A stretch of 64,000 nucleotides of DNA from NCBI RefSeq assembly GCF_020012125.1, contig NZ_JAIFAG010000001.1, forward strand, positions 1,736,001-1,800,000. The letters are read 5' to 3'. Of the stretch, positions 7,715 to 16,391 are shown piece by piece (within the stretch, counting starts at the first letter, position 1; each line of letters starts with the position of its first letter). Origin of the DNA: Hymenobacter psoromatis. GTDB lineage: Bacteria > Bacteroidota > Bacteroidia > Cytophagales > Hymenobacteraceae. The notes under the pieces are model-generated. The model was not told the origin of the DNA, did no database searches, and saw nothing but the letters and a program-made list of their open reading frames with translations. The position numbers and the translations under genes are program-made.

Positions 7715-8337
7715 TGCACGTATTTGTGGAGTCTAATTTTGTGTTGGAGTTAGCGTTTCGACAGGCTGAGTATACCTTTTGCGAACAAATCCGGCAAGGT
7801 GCTGTATCCACTGCCTATTCGTTGCAGCTGCCGCACTACGCCCTCACAGAAGTATTTGAAAAGCTCCGGCCGTTGCGCAACGAGTGGGAGCGCTACCAGG
7901 AGTATTTGCTGAAAGAAATCACGCAGCACCGCCGCGAGGCCGAGAGTGACGCCAGCGCGATGGACGATTTAACGCTGGCGCTCACTACGTTGCTTTCGGA
8001 AAGGACCCGCACGCAAACGCAACGGCTTTACGCCATCGCGGGCGAATTATCGCAAGTAGCTACGTTAGTGCCGCTGGCTCAAGCGGTTATTGAGGAAGCG
8101 TTTGAGAAGGCGCAGCTTTATAACCTAACCCCGCAAGATTCACTAATCTATGCCTCCGTACTGGCGGGTTTGCGGAGTATGCCCACCGATACGCCAAAGC
8201 TTTTCGTCTTGCGCAATGAGAAGGATTTTGGCAAGCCAGGAATAAGAGCTGAGCTATCAGCCTTAGGCTGTGCGTATTTGGTCAGTTTCCAAGCGGCGGC
8301 CGGTCGCCTGCGAGCCTATGCAAATAGGGCGAGCTAG
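7714..8337 (+). CDS. PIN-domain-like protein
   Basis: 207 residues from the ATG overlapping the upstream stop. It begins MHVFVESNFVLELAF, the strand plus acidic residue that opens PIN ribonuclease domains (normally with Asp; here Glu6 takes that place). Further candidates for the acidic cluster are TEVFE and, near the end, LYNLTPQDSLIYASVL, matching the family's D-x-x-I-x-A-t helix, and LFVLRNEKDFGKP, matching the final strand with N and D. PIN proteins cleave RNA and are often VapC-type toxins. Length exceeds the usual 130-140 because of a helical insert at about 60-130. It forms a two-gene unit with 7247 and converges on the GH92 gene. Confidence 0.7.
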   Translation: MHVFVESNFVLELAFRQAEYTFCEQIRQGAVSTAYSLQLPHYALTEVFEKLRPLRNEWERYQEYLLKEITQHRREAESDASAMDDLTLALTTLLSERTRTQTQRLYAIAGELSQVATLVPLAQAVIEEAFEKAQLYNLTPQDSLIYASVLAGLRSMPTDTPKLFVLRNEKDFGKPGIRAELSALGCAYLVSFQAAAGRLRAYANRAS

Positions 8338-8362
8338 TAGGACTTACACAGTTAGCCCTATA

Positions 8363-10672
8363 CTATTTCCGCGCCGGCTTACCCCCCATCACAAACTCCA
8401 ACGTGCCGCCCTGCCGCACCGCCTGCACCGGCAGAAACGGGCGCGTCAGCAGCTGGCCGTTGAGACGGGCCGACTGCACGTAGACGTTCTTATCAGACTG
8501 GTTTTTAACGGTTACCGTGAAGGTTTTGCCCTGGCCGACTTGCAGCGTCGCGCCGTATACGGCCGGGCTGCCGAGCGCATACTCGCCCGAGGCGGGGGCG
8601 ACGGGGTAGAAGCCCAGGGCCGAGAAGATGTACCAGGCCGACATCTGGCCGCAGTCGTCGTTGCCGCCGAGGCCGTCCGCGCCCTGGTGGTACATCTTGT
8701 TGAGAATCATGCGGATGCGGGGCTGCGCTTTCCAGGGCTGGTCGGTCCAGTTGTAGAGGTAGGCCACGTGGTGGGCGGGCTCGTTGCCGTGCACGTAGTT
8801 GCCGATGATGCCCTCGCGGGTGATGTCCTCGGTTTCGGCGAAGAACCTGTCGGGCAGGTTCATGGTGAAGAGCGAGTCGAGGTGCGGCACGAAATTTTTG
8901 CTACCCCCCATTTTGGCGATGAGGCCGGCCGGGTCCTGCGGCACGTAGAGGCTGTAGTTCCAGGCGTTGCCCTCGATGTAGGCCGGGTCGCTGGTCGTCA
9001 GCACGTCAAACTTATCGCGGAACTGGCCGCTGCTCAGGCGCGGGCGCATGAAGCCGATGCGGGCATCGTACACGTGCTGCCAGTTGGTGGCCCGCTGCCG
9101 GAATTCCTGCTCAATATCCTTGCGGCCCAGCTTCTGCGCGGCCTGCGCGATGCAGTAGTCATCGAAGGCGTACTCCAGGGTTTTCGACACCGAGGCCCCG
9201 CTTTTGTCCTCGGGCACGTAACCTTTATCTATATAGTCGCCCAGGCCGTCGTACCAGCGCTGGCGGGCGGTGGTTACGCAGGCGTCCAGGGCGTGGTTCT
9301 GGTCGAAAGGCGCGTTGCCGAGCACGATGGCATCGCAGAGCACCGGCACCGCGTGGTAGCCAATCATGCACCAGTTTTCGTTGGCGTAGTGCACCCACAC
9401 GGGTAGCATATGCTCGGCGCTGAGGTCGAAGTGGGTGAGCATACTTTGTACCATATCCGCGTTGCGTTGTGGCTGCACCAGGTTGTAGAGCGGGTGCAGC
9501 GCCCGGTAGGTATCCCAAAGGGAGAAGGTGGTGTAGTTGGTGAAGTCCTTGGCGAGGTGGTTGTTCTGGTCGAGGCCGCGGAACTGCCCGTCTACGTCCT
9601 GGTAAATGGTAGTGCCGATAAAGGCGTGGTACATGGCCGTGTAGAAGTTCTCCTTATCCACCCGGCGCGGCGACTGAATAACGATTTTGCGCAGCTCCTG
9701 CTGCCACTGCGCCTGGCCCTTTTGCCGGTAGTCGGCAAATTTCCAGCCGGGCGCTTCGGCCCGCAGGTTGGCCAGCGCGCCGGCCGTACTCACGGGCGAA
9801 ATGGCCATTTTCAGCTTCACCTGTTCGCCGGCCGTGGTGGGCCCGAAGTCGAAGTGCAGGCGCAGCTGGTGAGCGGCCAGGTCGGGCCAGTTGTGCTGCT
9901 GGTCGAAGCGGCCCCAGAAGCCGTGGTAGACTTCTTTCTTATCATAATTCCGGCTACCATAAGTTTTAAAGGGCCGGGAAAAGCTGAGCGCGAAGTATAC
10001 CGTGCGGGTGCGGCCCCAGCCGTTGGTTTGGCGGTAGCCGGTCACGAGCGAGTCGTTTTCGACCCGTACGAACGTCCACACATTCTTGTCGGGATAATTA
10101 TAAATCCCGGCCATCATATCCAGGATGACGTGCGACTCCTCGGCCTTAGGAAACGTGTACTGGTGAATCCCTACCCTGGTCGTGGCCGTTAGCTCGGCCA
10201 AAATATCGTGGTCGGCCAGCCGTACCTTATAGTACGCCGGCTCGGCCACTTCCGTGGCGTGCGAGTAGACTGAGCGATAGCCGCTGCGCGGCTTATCGGC
10301 CGTGCCGGGGTTCAGCTGGAGCGGCCCGGTAGTGGGCATCACCAGAAAATCGCCCAAATCAGAGTGGCCCGTGCCGCTAAAGTGCGTGTGCGAAAAGCCC
10401 ACGATGGTGGGGTCCTGGTAGCGGTAGCCCGCGCAGTAGGAGTACACTTCGGGGTTGTACTTACCGTTCTGCTCGTAGCTGATAGTATCGGTATCGGGCG
10501 AGAGCTGTATCGAGCCGAAGGGCACCGTGGCCCCTGGGTAGGTATGGCCCATCTTGGCAGTGCCCACCAGCGGGTGGGCGTACTGCACCAGGTTTTCGGC
10601 GGGGGTAGGGGCTTGGAATTGGGCCGCCGCCAGCAGCGGCAGCAGGGGTAGGGTGAGCAGCAGATGCTTCAT
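8363..10672 (-). CDS. GH92 family glycoside hydrolase (alpha-mannosidase type)
   Basis: Secreted or periplasmic exo-acting alpha-mannosidase of glycoside hydrolase family 92, calcium-dependent in characterised members. Residues 1-18 are a Sec signal (MKHLLLTLPLLPLLAAA). The N-terminal beta-sandwich shows VQYAHPLVGTAKMGHTYPGA and GFSHTHFSGTGHSDLGDF. The catalytic (alpha/alpha)6 region shows FSLWDTYRALHPLYNL, GNAWNYSLYVPQDPAGL and GLGGNDDCGQMSAWYIFSAL, all typical of the family. Length 769 is normal. It is not next to a SusC/SusD pair, so it is not in a classical polysaccharide utilisation locus, but a FucP-type sugar importer lies downstream on the same strand. Confidence 0.95.
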   Translation of the reverse strand: MKHLLLTLPLLPLLAAAQFQAPTPAENLVQYAHPLVGTAKMGHTYPGATVPFGSIQLSPDTDTISYEQNGKYNPEVYSYCAGYRYQDPTIVGFSHTHFSGTGHSDLGDFLVMPTTGPLQLNPGTADKPRSGYRSVYSHATEVAEPAYYKVRLADHDILAELTATTRVGIHQYTFPKAEESHVILDMMAGIYNYPDKNVWTFVRVENDSLVTGYRQTNGWGRTRTVYFALSFSRPFKTYGSRNYDKKEVYHGFWGRFDQQHNWPDLAAHQLRLHFDFGPTTAGEQVKLKMAISPVSTAGALANLRAEAPGWKFADYRQKGQAQWQQELRKIVIQSPRRVDKENFYTAMYHAFIGTTIYQDVDGQFRGLDQNNHLAKDFTNYTTFSLWDTYRALHPLYNLVQPQRNADMVQSMLTHFDLSAEHMLPVWVHYANENWCMIGYHAVPVLCDAIVLGNAPFDQNHALDACVTTARQRWYDGLGDYIDKGYVPEDKSGASVSKTLEYAFDDYCIAQAAQKLGRKDIEQEFRQRATNWQHVYDARIGFMRPRLSSGQFRDKFDVLTTSDPAYIEGNAWNYSLYVPQDPAGLIAKMGGSKNFVPHLDSLFTMNLPDRFFAETEDITREGIIGNYVHGNEPAHHVAYLYNWTDQPWKAQPRIRMILNKMYHQGADGLGGNDDCGQMSAWYIFSALGFYPVAPASGEYALGSPAVYGATLQVGQGKTFTVTVKNQSDKNVYVQSARLNGQLLTRPFLPVQAVRQGGTLEFVMGGKPARK

Positions 10673-10737
10673 CCGGCAAAGTAAGCCGGCGGGGTTTACT
10701 GGAGTCTAGGCAGTTCTGTTTATCCTTGCGCGAATTC

Positions 10738-11328
10738 CTACCCCCTCGCCGGGGCGGCGTGGCGCAGGCGCAAACCCAGCCAGCCCACGGCCACGCCCAG
10801 CACCAGCAGGGCCACCGCCAGCCATACGGTGGCAGTAAGAGCCATCACGGCGGGGTCGGCTAGAACCAGGGCGGCTAGCGCGAAGCCCAGCAGGCCCAGC
10901 GCCAGCGTCCAGCCCCAGTGACGGTAGCCCAGGCGGCGCAGCACGAAGGCATTGGCGACGGTAGCGCCGCCGCGCAGCAGTAGCCAGATGCCCACGAAGA
11001 AGACCAGCGCCTGGGCCGCGAACAGGGGCGAATTGAGTAGAAAAAAGCCGAAAACAATTTCTATAATGCCGATGGCTACCAGCCAGCTCCAGCCGGGCAG
11101 GTGGTCGCGGTTGGTGATGGCGAAGATGAGGCCGCCAACCCCATTAAATAGAATGATGGCAGCGAAGTAGATGGTTAGCCCTAAAAATGCGTCGCCGGGA
11201 TTGCGGAACGCCCACAAGCTCAGCCCAATGAGCAGCAGGCCGGTTAGGACAAAAACCCACCAGTTGGCCGCGGCGATGCCCAGCCTGGGCGGTGGGGTAG
11301 GGGTAGGAGAATTGGAAGGGCGATTCAT
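10738..11328 (-). CDS. HdeD/DUF308 family membrane protein
   Basis: Small integral inner-membrane protein of 196 residues with about six hydrophobic segments in three pairs: WWVFVLTGLLLIGLSLWAF, FLGLTIYFAAIILFNGVGGL, WLVAIGIIEIVFGFFLL, FFVGIWLLLRGGATVANA, LALGLLGFALAALVL and a last one before the C-terminus. The W..L.G...I..G......P pattern repeated in pairs is the DUF308 repeat found in E. coli HdeD, an acid-resistance membrane protein. Its biochemical role is not known. The cytoplasmic N-terminus is Pro/Thr-rich. It lies about 65 bases downstream of the GH92 start, on the same strand. Confidence 0.85.
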   Translation of the reverse strand: MNRPSNSPTPTPPPRLGIAAANWWVFVLTGLLLIGLSLWAFRNPGDAFLGLTIYFAAIILFNGVGGLIFAITNRDHLPGWSWLVAIGIIEIVFGFFLLNSPLFAAQALVFFVGIWLLLRGGATVANAFVLRRLGYRHWGWTLALGLLGFALAALVLADPAVMALTATVWLAVALLVLGVAVGWLGLRLRHAAPARG

Positions 11329-11428
11329 TGCGCGTTCAGGATTAGGCTCATCTAGAGTTATTTACCCAACTGTACGCCCCAGTGCGCCACACGTTGCGCG
11401 CCCCCCCTTTTCAATTATCAATCAACAC

Positions 11429-12775
11429 TTACGGCTGCACTTTGTAGAACTTCGCGCCGTAGAGAAACACCACCGCGTAGCAGATAATGGGCAGGTAATA
11501 AGCGTGCGCTACGCTGGCATTGGCCACCGGCCCCATCACGAAGCGCGGAAACAGCGCCGCACCCACCACGCCCATCACAATGAACGACGAAGCCAGCTGC
11601 TTATGCCGCCCCAGGTCCTTGAGACCCAGGCTGTAAATGGTGGGAAACATGATGCTGAAGAAGAAGTTGAGCCCGATGAGCGCCCCGAATGACACCCAGC
11701 CCCAGTGCTGCGCCACGATGAGGCACATGCCGATATTGGCCAGCGCGGCGAAGGCCAGCAGCCGGTTGGGGGCGATGAACTGCATGAGGTAGGTGCCCAG
11801 AAAGCGGCCCAGCATCATGCCCACCAGGCTCAGGGAGAAGAAGTAAGCCGCCACCTCGTTGGCGAGGTGCGGCAGGCCGGGCACCAGGCCCACGGTGCGG
11901 CTGAAGAGGGTGCCCACCTGCCAGAATCCCTCAATGGCCGGCCCCGGCTTCAGGCCCATGTAGTCGGTGCCGTAGTTGATAAAATAGGCCCAGGTGCCGC
12001 CCTGCGCCGCCGTGTTGAAGAGCTGCGCCACGCAGGCCCACACAAAGTGCTTGTGCTGGAACAGCTGCTTGTCGGCCGCCAGGTTGGTGGGCGACTCGCC
12101 CGGCGCGCCCAGGCGCGTTTCGGGCGTGTGCTCTTCGTTGAGCTGCGGCACTTTCACGAAGGCGAAGGCCAGGCCCACGCTACCCACCACCGTGCCGATA
12201 ATGGTGTAGAGCACCTTCACCGAGGATAAGTCGCCGGCCGCGTGGGTGCCGCGCAGAATGAAGTAGCCCCCAATCAGCGGCCCCGACACCGCCCCAATGC
12301 CATTAATGGCGTGCGAAAACGTGATGCGCCGGTCGGAGCTGGCGGGCGCGCCCAGGCCATCCAGAAACGGGTGCGCCACGGCCTCCAGCGTGCCCAGGCC
12401 GCAGGCCAGCACGAACAGGGCCCCGAGCAAAAATGGGAACGAGGCCGCATTGGCGGCCGGTATCATCAGGAAAGCCCCGGTAGCGTACAGGCCCAGGCCC
12501 AGGAGCACGCCCTTCTGGTAGCCAAAGCGCTTCATGAACCAGCCCGCGGGCAGGCCCATTACGAAGTAGGCCCCGAAAGTGGCGGCCTGCACGTAGGCCG
12601 AGTTGGCCTTGCTCACGTGCAGCACCTGCTGCACGTGCTTGTTGAGCACGTCGCTCATCGTCACGCCCAGGCCCCAGAGCATAAACAGCGACACCACGAA
12701 GCAAAACGTGAGCAAGTAGCGCCGCTCGGTGAAGGGCGGGCGGGTAGGGGCCAGCGCGGTAGAGGTAGCGGGCAT
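11429..12775 (-). CDS. Sugar MFS transporter, FucP-like (L-fucose:H+ symporter family)
   Basis: Major facilitator superfamily proton:sugar symporter in the inner membrane. It has 448 residues and about twelve hydrophobic segments. FucP-family hallmarks are visible: the opening FVVSLFMLWGLGVTMSDVLN, PAGWFMKRFGYQKGVLLGL after helix 2, and FFFSIMFPTIYSLGLKDLGR near helix 10-11, which is the family signature. Fucose, glucose or galactose are typical substrates and cannot be told apart here. It could import sugar released by glycosidases such as the GH92 enzyme upstream, but they are separated by the HdeD-like gene and may not share a transcript. Confidence 0.9.
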   Translation of the reverse strand: MPATSTALAPTRPPFTERRYLLTFCFVVSLFMLWGLGVTMSDVLNKHVQQVLHVSKANSAYVQAATFGAYFVMGLPAGWFMKRFGYQKGVLLGLGLYATGAFLMIPAANAASFPFLLGALFVLACGLGTLEAVAHPFLDGLGAPASSDRRITFSHAINGIGAVSGPLIGGYFILRGTHAAGDLSSVKVLYTIIGTVVGSVGLAFAFVKVPQLNEEHTPETRLGAPGESPTNLAADKQLFQHKHFVWACVAQLFNTAAQGGTWAYFINYGTDYMGLKPGPAIEGFWQVGTLFSRTVGLVPGLPHLANEVAAYFFSLSLVGMMLGRFLGTYLMQFIAPNRLLAFAALANIGMCLIVAQHWGWVSFGALIGLNFFFSIMFPTIYSLGLKDLGRHKQLASSFIVMGVVGAALFPRFVMGPVANASVAHAYYLPIICYAVVFLYGAKFYKVQP

Positions 12776-12823
12776 AGGGGGAGGGTAGAAGTTAGAAGGG
12801 AAGAGTTAAGAAGAATTAAAAGG

Positions 12824-12930
12824 AACGGTCATGCTCATCTGGCGTCCGCTTGCCGAAGCATCTCTACCGCTTCATCGAACGGGGCGGTAGAGATGCTTCG
12901 GCAAGCGGACGCCAGATGAGCATGACCGTT
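12824..12930. repeat. Long inverted-repeat element, family A copy 2
   Basis: A palindrome of about 107 bases between the MFS gene start and the osmoprotectant permease gene end. It shares GAAGCATCTCTACCGC and the outer CGGTCATGCT end with the copy at 3893, but the middle of each arm differs (CATCTGGCGTCCGCTTGC instead of GAGCTTGTC). Compensatory arm divergence keeps the stem intact. Confidence 0.85.
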
Positions 12931-12971
12931 TGGCAAAGCCGCAACCACGCGATATGTTTGGCCCTACCCCC

Positions 12972-14543
12972 TTACCGGGCCAGATACCCGCCCAAGTCCG
13001 AAATGCTGGCGATGCCCAGCTGCCCGGCCTGCCGCCGCCGCATGAGCAGGCAATAGGCATTGTTGAAGCCCAGCGGGGCGCGCCATTCCAGGCCGTAGCG
13101 GCGGGCAAACTCGGCTTTCACGTAACCGTACACCGCCGCCGGGCGGCCGCCCAGCGAGTCGAGCACGGCCGGCGAGGGCTGCAGCAGCACCTGCAAGCCG
13201 GTGCCGGTGTACTCCGGGTACATATCAATCTCGCCCCCGCGCAGCGCCTCGAAGCAGATGGTGGTGCCGCCCAGGCCGGTTTTGGTAGTCACCGCCAGGT
13301 CGGTTTGCCCCCGGATGAGGGCGGCGTACATTTCCACTAAAATATATTGCTCGGCAAAAATCTTGGAGCCCAGCCGCACCGCAGCTGCGCCGGGGGGTAG
13401 GGGGCGCGGTTCTTTATATAAGCCCTTGCGCCGCAGCCAGTTCAGGGCCACTGCTTTAGGCTCCAGATGCAGATAATCAACCTGATAATTAAGGTTGGTC
13501 ATGGCCGAATCGGAGAGCTGACCGCTGAGCTGGTCGAGCACCGGCCCCAGCTCGGGATGCGCTTGCAGCACTTGCGGGCGCAGCACGGGCGCGGCAAAAT
13601 AGGGGGGTAGGGCGTGGCGGTCGTCGCGGAGCACGCGCAGGCCGTAGGCCCGGATGCGCCCGTCGGTGGAGTAGCCGTCAATCACGTCCACGTGGCCGTC
13701 GCGGGCGGCCTCGTAGACCAGGGCGGGGGCCAGCACCACGCTCGGCAAATGGGCCAGGCCGTAGGCGGCCGTGAGGCCCGGCAGGCAGTCGGCCCGGCCC
13801 ACAAACTCGGGGCTGAACCCCGCCCGCAGGCGGCCCGCGGCGGCCGGCAGCCAGTAGCCGGCAGCCAGCAGGGGTAGGGCCAGCAGCAGCCCGCCGCCCA
13901 CCGCCCGCAGGTGCCGCGCCGAAAGCCGTTCCAATAAACCCAGGCCGAAATCAAAAGCCAACGCCAGCCCGGCGGCCGGGATGGCCCCGGCCAGTATCAT
14001 CACCGGGTTATTCAGGGCGATGCCGCCGAAGATGAACTCACCCAGCCCGCCCGCCGCCACGTAGGCCGCCAGCGTGGCTACCCCCACATTAATAACCGTG
14101 GCCGTGCGAATACCGGCCATGAGCACCGGCAGCGCCAGCGGCAGCTGCACCCGCCGCAGCACCTGCCCATCGGTGAAGCCCAGGCCCCGCGCCGCCTCCA
14201 CCACGGTCGGCGGCACGCCCTCGATGCCGGCCACCGTGTTGCGGATAATGGGCAGCAGCGAGTACAGCAGCAGCGCCAGAATGGCCGGCGCGGCCCCAAT
14301 GCCCAGCCACGGAATCAAAAAGCCCAGCAGCGCGATGCTGGGCACGGTTTGCAGCACGCCGGCCACGCCCAGCACCGGCGTTTGCCAGCGCCGGTGCCGC
14401 GTGAGCCAGATGCCCAGCGGCAGACTCACGGCCACGCCCAGCCCCAGCGCCGCCGCCGTCAGGGCCACGTGCTGAAGCGTTTGTTGCCCCAGCTTGCCCG
14501 CCTGCGCGTGCCAAAAGGCGAAAAGGTCGGTGAGAAGGTGCAT
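12972..14543 (-). CDS. Osmoprotectant ABC transporter permease fused to substrate-binding domain (OpuB/ProWX type)
   Basis: Fusion protein of 523 residues for uptake of glycine betaine, choline, carnitine or related compounds. Residues 1-215 are a BPD_transp_1 permease with the EAA-like loop VPPTVVEAARGLGFTDGQVL. Residues from about 235 to the end form an OpuAC-type periplasmic binding domain (KIFAEQYILVEMYAALI, LGGTTICFEALRGGEIDMYPEYTGTGL). The YPEYTGTG motif is typical of OpuBC/OsmX-type ligand-binding proteins. A hydrophobic segment separates the two, as expected for a membrane-tethered receptor. The last gene of the minus-strand unit ATPase - acyltransferase - permease, with gaps of about 70-85 bases. 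Confidence 0.9.
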   Translation of the reverse strand: MHLLTDLFAFWHAQAGKLGQQTLQHVALTAAALGLGVAVSLPLGIWLTRHRRWQTPVLGVAGVLQTVPSIALLGFLIPWLGIGAAPAILALLLYSLLPIIRNTVAGIEGVPPTVVEAARGLGFTDGQVLRRVQLPLALPVLMAGIRTATVINVGVATLAAYVAAGGLGEFIFGGIALNNPVMILAGAIPAAGLALAFDFGLGLLERLSARHLRAVGGGLLLALPLLAAGYWLPAAAGRLRAGFSPEFVGRADCLPGLTAAYGLAHLPSVVLAPALVYEAARDGHVDVIDGYSTDGRIRAYGLRVLRDDRHALPPYFAAPVLRPQVLQAHPELGPVLDQLSGQLSDSAMTNLNYQVDYLHLEPKAVALNWLRRKGLYKEPRPLPPGAAAVRLGSKIFAEQYILVEMYAALIRGQTDLAVTTKTGLGGTTICFEALRGGEIDMYPEYTGTGLQVLLQPSPAVLDSLGGRPAAVYGYVKAEFARRYGLEWRAPLGFNNAYCLLMRRRQAGQLGIASISDLGGYLAR

Positions 14544-14554
14544 GATTATTGATT

Positions 14555-14623
14555 AATGACAAGTGACGAAAGAATGGTCATGCTGACGAAGGAAGCATGA
14601 CCGTTCTTTCGTCACTTGTCATT
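14555..14623. repeat. Inverted repeat overlapping the 3' end of the CAT-like gene
   Basis: Arms of 30 bases with one mismatch around a nine-base loop, ends reading AATGACAAGTGACGAAAG and complement. The inner part GGTCATGCT / AGCATGACC matches the ends of family A repeats. The element supplies the last four codons and the TGA of the acyltransferase gene, then ends just before the start of the permease gene. Confidence 0.8.
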
Positions 14624-15262
14624 CTCAACTCCCTGCGCGCCCAGCCGCTGCTGGAAGTGCTCCAGAAACAAGCCCACGTGGTAGCCATCGGCCAGGGCGT
14701 GGTGCACGTTCACGCTCACGGCCATGCGTCGGGCTGCGCCATCGGCATACACTTGGCCGAAGGAGATTTTGGGGGCGCTGTCGGGTACCCGGAAGCTGCG
14801 GGCGTGGGTAAGGCCTGTGAAGCGCACCCACGGAATAGCCGAGCAGTGCAGCACGTCGGGCCGGGCGGTGCGTTCGTTGAGGCCCAGGCCGCCGGCCGCC
14901 TGCACGACCGCGATTTCGGGCTGCGCGGCGGTTACAAACTCCATTAGCGTGGGCTGAAATTCTAAAAACGAAAAGCCAAACGTGTGGTCGGGCCGGCCGA
15001 TGGTAGCCGAGGCGTGCACCTGGTCGTAGCAATACACCTGTCCGTCCTCGATGCGCAGGCGAAACGCCGCCACCGCGTTGGCCGCCGCCAGCGCCTGGTA
15101 GAGATAATAGAGGAAAAACGGCACCCCCAGCCGCTTGGCATCCGCCTGGGCCAGCGTACAATCCACTTCGGCCACCAGCCCGAAAAAAGGCTCCTCAAAC
15201 TGGGTAAAAAACTCGAAATGCTCGCGGCGGGGCCACGTCGCCAGGTCAATAAGCTGCTTCAT
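14612..15262 (-). CDS. CAT-like (chloramphenicol acetyltransferase family) acyltransferase
   Basis: 216 residues, the standard size for trimeric CatA-type acetyltransferases, which move an acetyl group from acetyl-CoA to a hydroxyl group. It begins with the family opening FDLxxWxRxxHFxFF-like pattern (IDLATWPRREHFEFFTQFEE) and ends with the catalytic HHALADG at 187-193. The Pro-Trp-Val-Phe-type core is present as IPWVRFTGL. Chromosomal homologues often do not confer chloramphenicol resistance, and the substrate here is unknown. It is wedged between the ATPase and permease genes of an osmoprotectant transporter, suggesting cotranscription and perhaps a substrate related to transport. Its last codons lie inside an inverted repeat. 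Confidence 0.88.
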   Translation of the reverse strand: MKQLIDLATWPRREHFEFFTQFEEPFFGLVAEVDCTLAQADAKRLGVPFFLYYLYQALAAANAVAAFRLRIEDGQVYCYDQVHASATIGRPDHTFGFSFLEFQPTLMEFVTAAQPEIAVVQAAGGLGLNERTARPDVLHCSAIPWVRFTGLTHARSFRVPDSAPKISFGQVYADGAARRMAVSVNVHHALADGYHVGLFLEHFQQRLGAQGVENDK

Positions 15263-15347
15263 GAAGGGAATTAAGAATGAGAAATGAGAAATAAGGAATT
15301 AAAAACCAGACGATAGAATTTTTCAATTCCTCATTTCTCCTTCAAAA

Positions 15348-16310
15348 CTACCCCAGGCTGCGGCCAAAGGCGACCAGCAGCGTTTCCCGCGTGAGCGGAA
15401 TCGTAGTATCGGCGAGCCGGCGCTCGGCGGGGCCGGCGGCCAGCGCCGCCAGGGCTTCGTGCACGCTGGTGGTGAGGGGTAGGGTAGGGGCGGCTGGGGC
15501 GGGGCCGGTGGCGGGGAGGTAGGGTTGAATATCGGCCAGCGTAGTCACGCGCAGCTCCAGGCCCAGGCGCTCGGCCTCGAAGAAGCGCCGCACGAAGCCG
15601 CTAGCCGGCTGGCGCAGCAGCTCGCGGGGTGGCCCCAGCTGCTGAATGCGGCCTTCATTTAATAACAAAATGCGGTCGGCCAGCTCGAAGGCTTCCGGCA
15701 CGTCGTGGGTCACGAGCACCATTGTTTTGCGGCGCAGCTCGTCCAGCTCCCGGAAGTCGCGGCGCACGGCGGCGCGGGTAATGGGGTCGAGCGCACCGAA
15801 GGGCTCATCGAGCAAAATCACGGGCGGGTCGGCGGCCAGGGCGCGGGCCAGGCCCACGCGCTGGGCCTGCCCGCCCGAGAGCTGGGCCGGCAGCAGGGAC
15901 CCAAAGCGGGCGGCCGGCAGGTGCAGGCGCTCCAGCAGGGCGGTGGTGCGGGCGGCGGTTTCGGCGGGCGGGCGGCCCAGCAGGCCGGGCACCAGCCCCA
16001 CGTTTTGGGCCACAGTGAGGTGCGGCAGCAGCCCCACCTGCTGAATGACGTAGCCGATGCCGCGCCGCAGCGTTTCCGGGCGTTGCTGGCGCACGTCCTG
16101 GCCGTTGAGTTCAATAGTGCCGCCGTCGGGCTCGATGAGGCGGTTCAGCGTTTTGAGCAGCGTGGTTTTGCCGCAGCCGCTGGGCCCGAGCAGCACCAGC
16201 GTTTCGCCCTCGGCCACCTCAAAGCTCAGGTCGTCTAGGATTACTTGCGCGCCGTAGCGCTTGGTGAGGTGCGCGACGCGCAGGGCGGGCGGGGGGGTAG
16301 GGGCGGGCAT
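15348..16310 (-). CDS. Osmoprotectant ABC transporter ATP-binding protein (OpuBA/ProV type)
   Basis: ATPase subunit of the quaternary-amine importer whose permease/receptor is encoded two genes downstream. 320 residues: Walker A GPSGCGKT (42-49), Q-loop VIQQVGLLPHLTV, signature LSGGQAQR, Walker B VILLDEPFGALDP and switch His in VLVTHDVPEAF. After residue about 240 an extension (VRRFFEAERLGLELRVTTLADI and onward) replaces the CBS pair of classical ProV, and may sense ionic strength or simply dimerise. First gene of the unit; a long palindrome lies upstream between it and the divergent aldo/keto reductase. Confidence 0.92.
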   Translation of the reverse strand: MPAPTPPPALRVAHLTKRYGAQVILDDLSFEVAEGETLVLLGPSGCGKTTLLKTLNRLIEPDGGTIELNGQDVRQQRPETLRRGIGYVIQQVGLLPHLTVAQNVGLVPGLLGRPPAETAARTTALLERLHLPAARFGSLLPAQLSGGQAQRVGLARALAADPPVILLDEPFGALDPITRAAVRRDFRELDELRRKTMVLVTHDVPEAFELADRILLLNEGRIQQLGPPRELLRQPASGFVRRFFEAERLGLELRVTTLADIQPYLPATGPAPAAPTLPLTTSVHEALAALAAGPAERRLADTTIPLTRETLLVAFGRSLG

Positions 16311-16334
16311 CGGGGCAAAGGCAAGGCAAGGTAC

Positions 16335-16391
16335 GGCCCATCTCAGGGTAGGGAGCGGGGCTTGTCCCCACTCCCTACCCTGAGATGGGCC
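16335..16391. repeat. Near-perfect palindrome between divergent genes
   Basis: Arms of 26 bases with one mismatch around a five-base loop, reading GGCCCATCTCAGGGTAGGGA and onward. It sits upstream of both the ABC ATPase gene (-) and the aldo/keto reductase (+). There is no T-run, so it is not a terminator. It carries GGGTAGGG in each arm. A regulatory or mobile origin is possible. Confidence 0.75.

Noticed and set aside
8270..10192. Long plus-strand frames opposite the GH92 gene.
   Set aside because: They overlap a well-supported family gene in full and have Val/Gly/His-rich composition typical of antisense GC-rich DNA.
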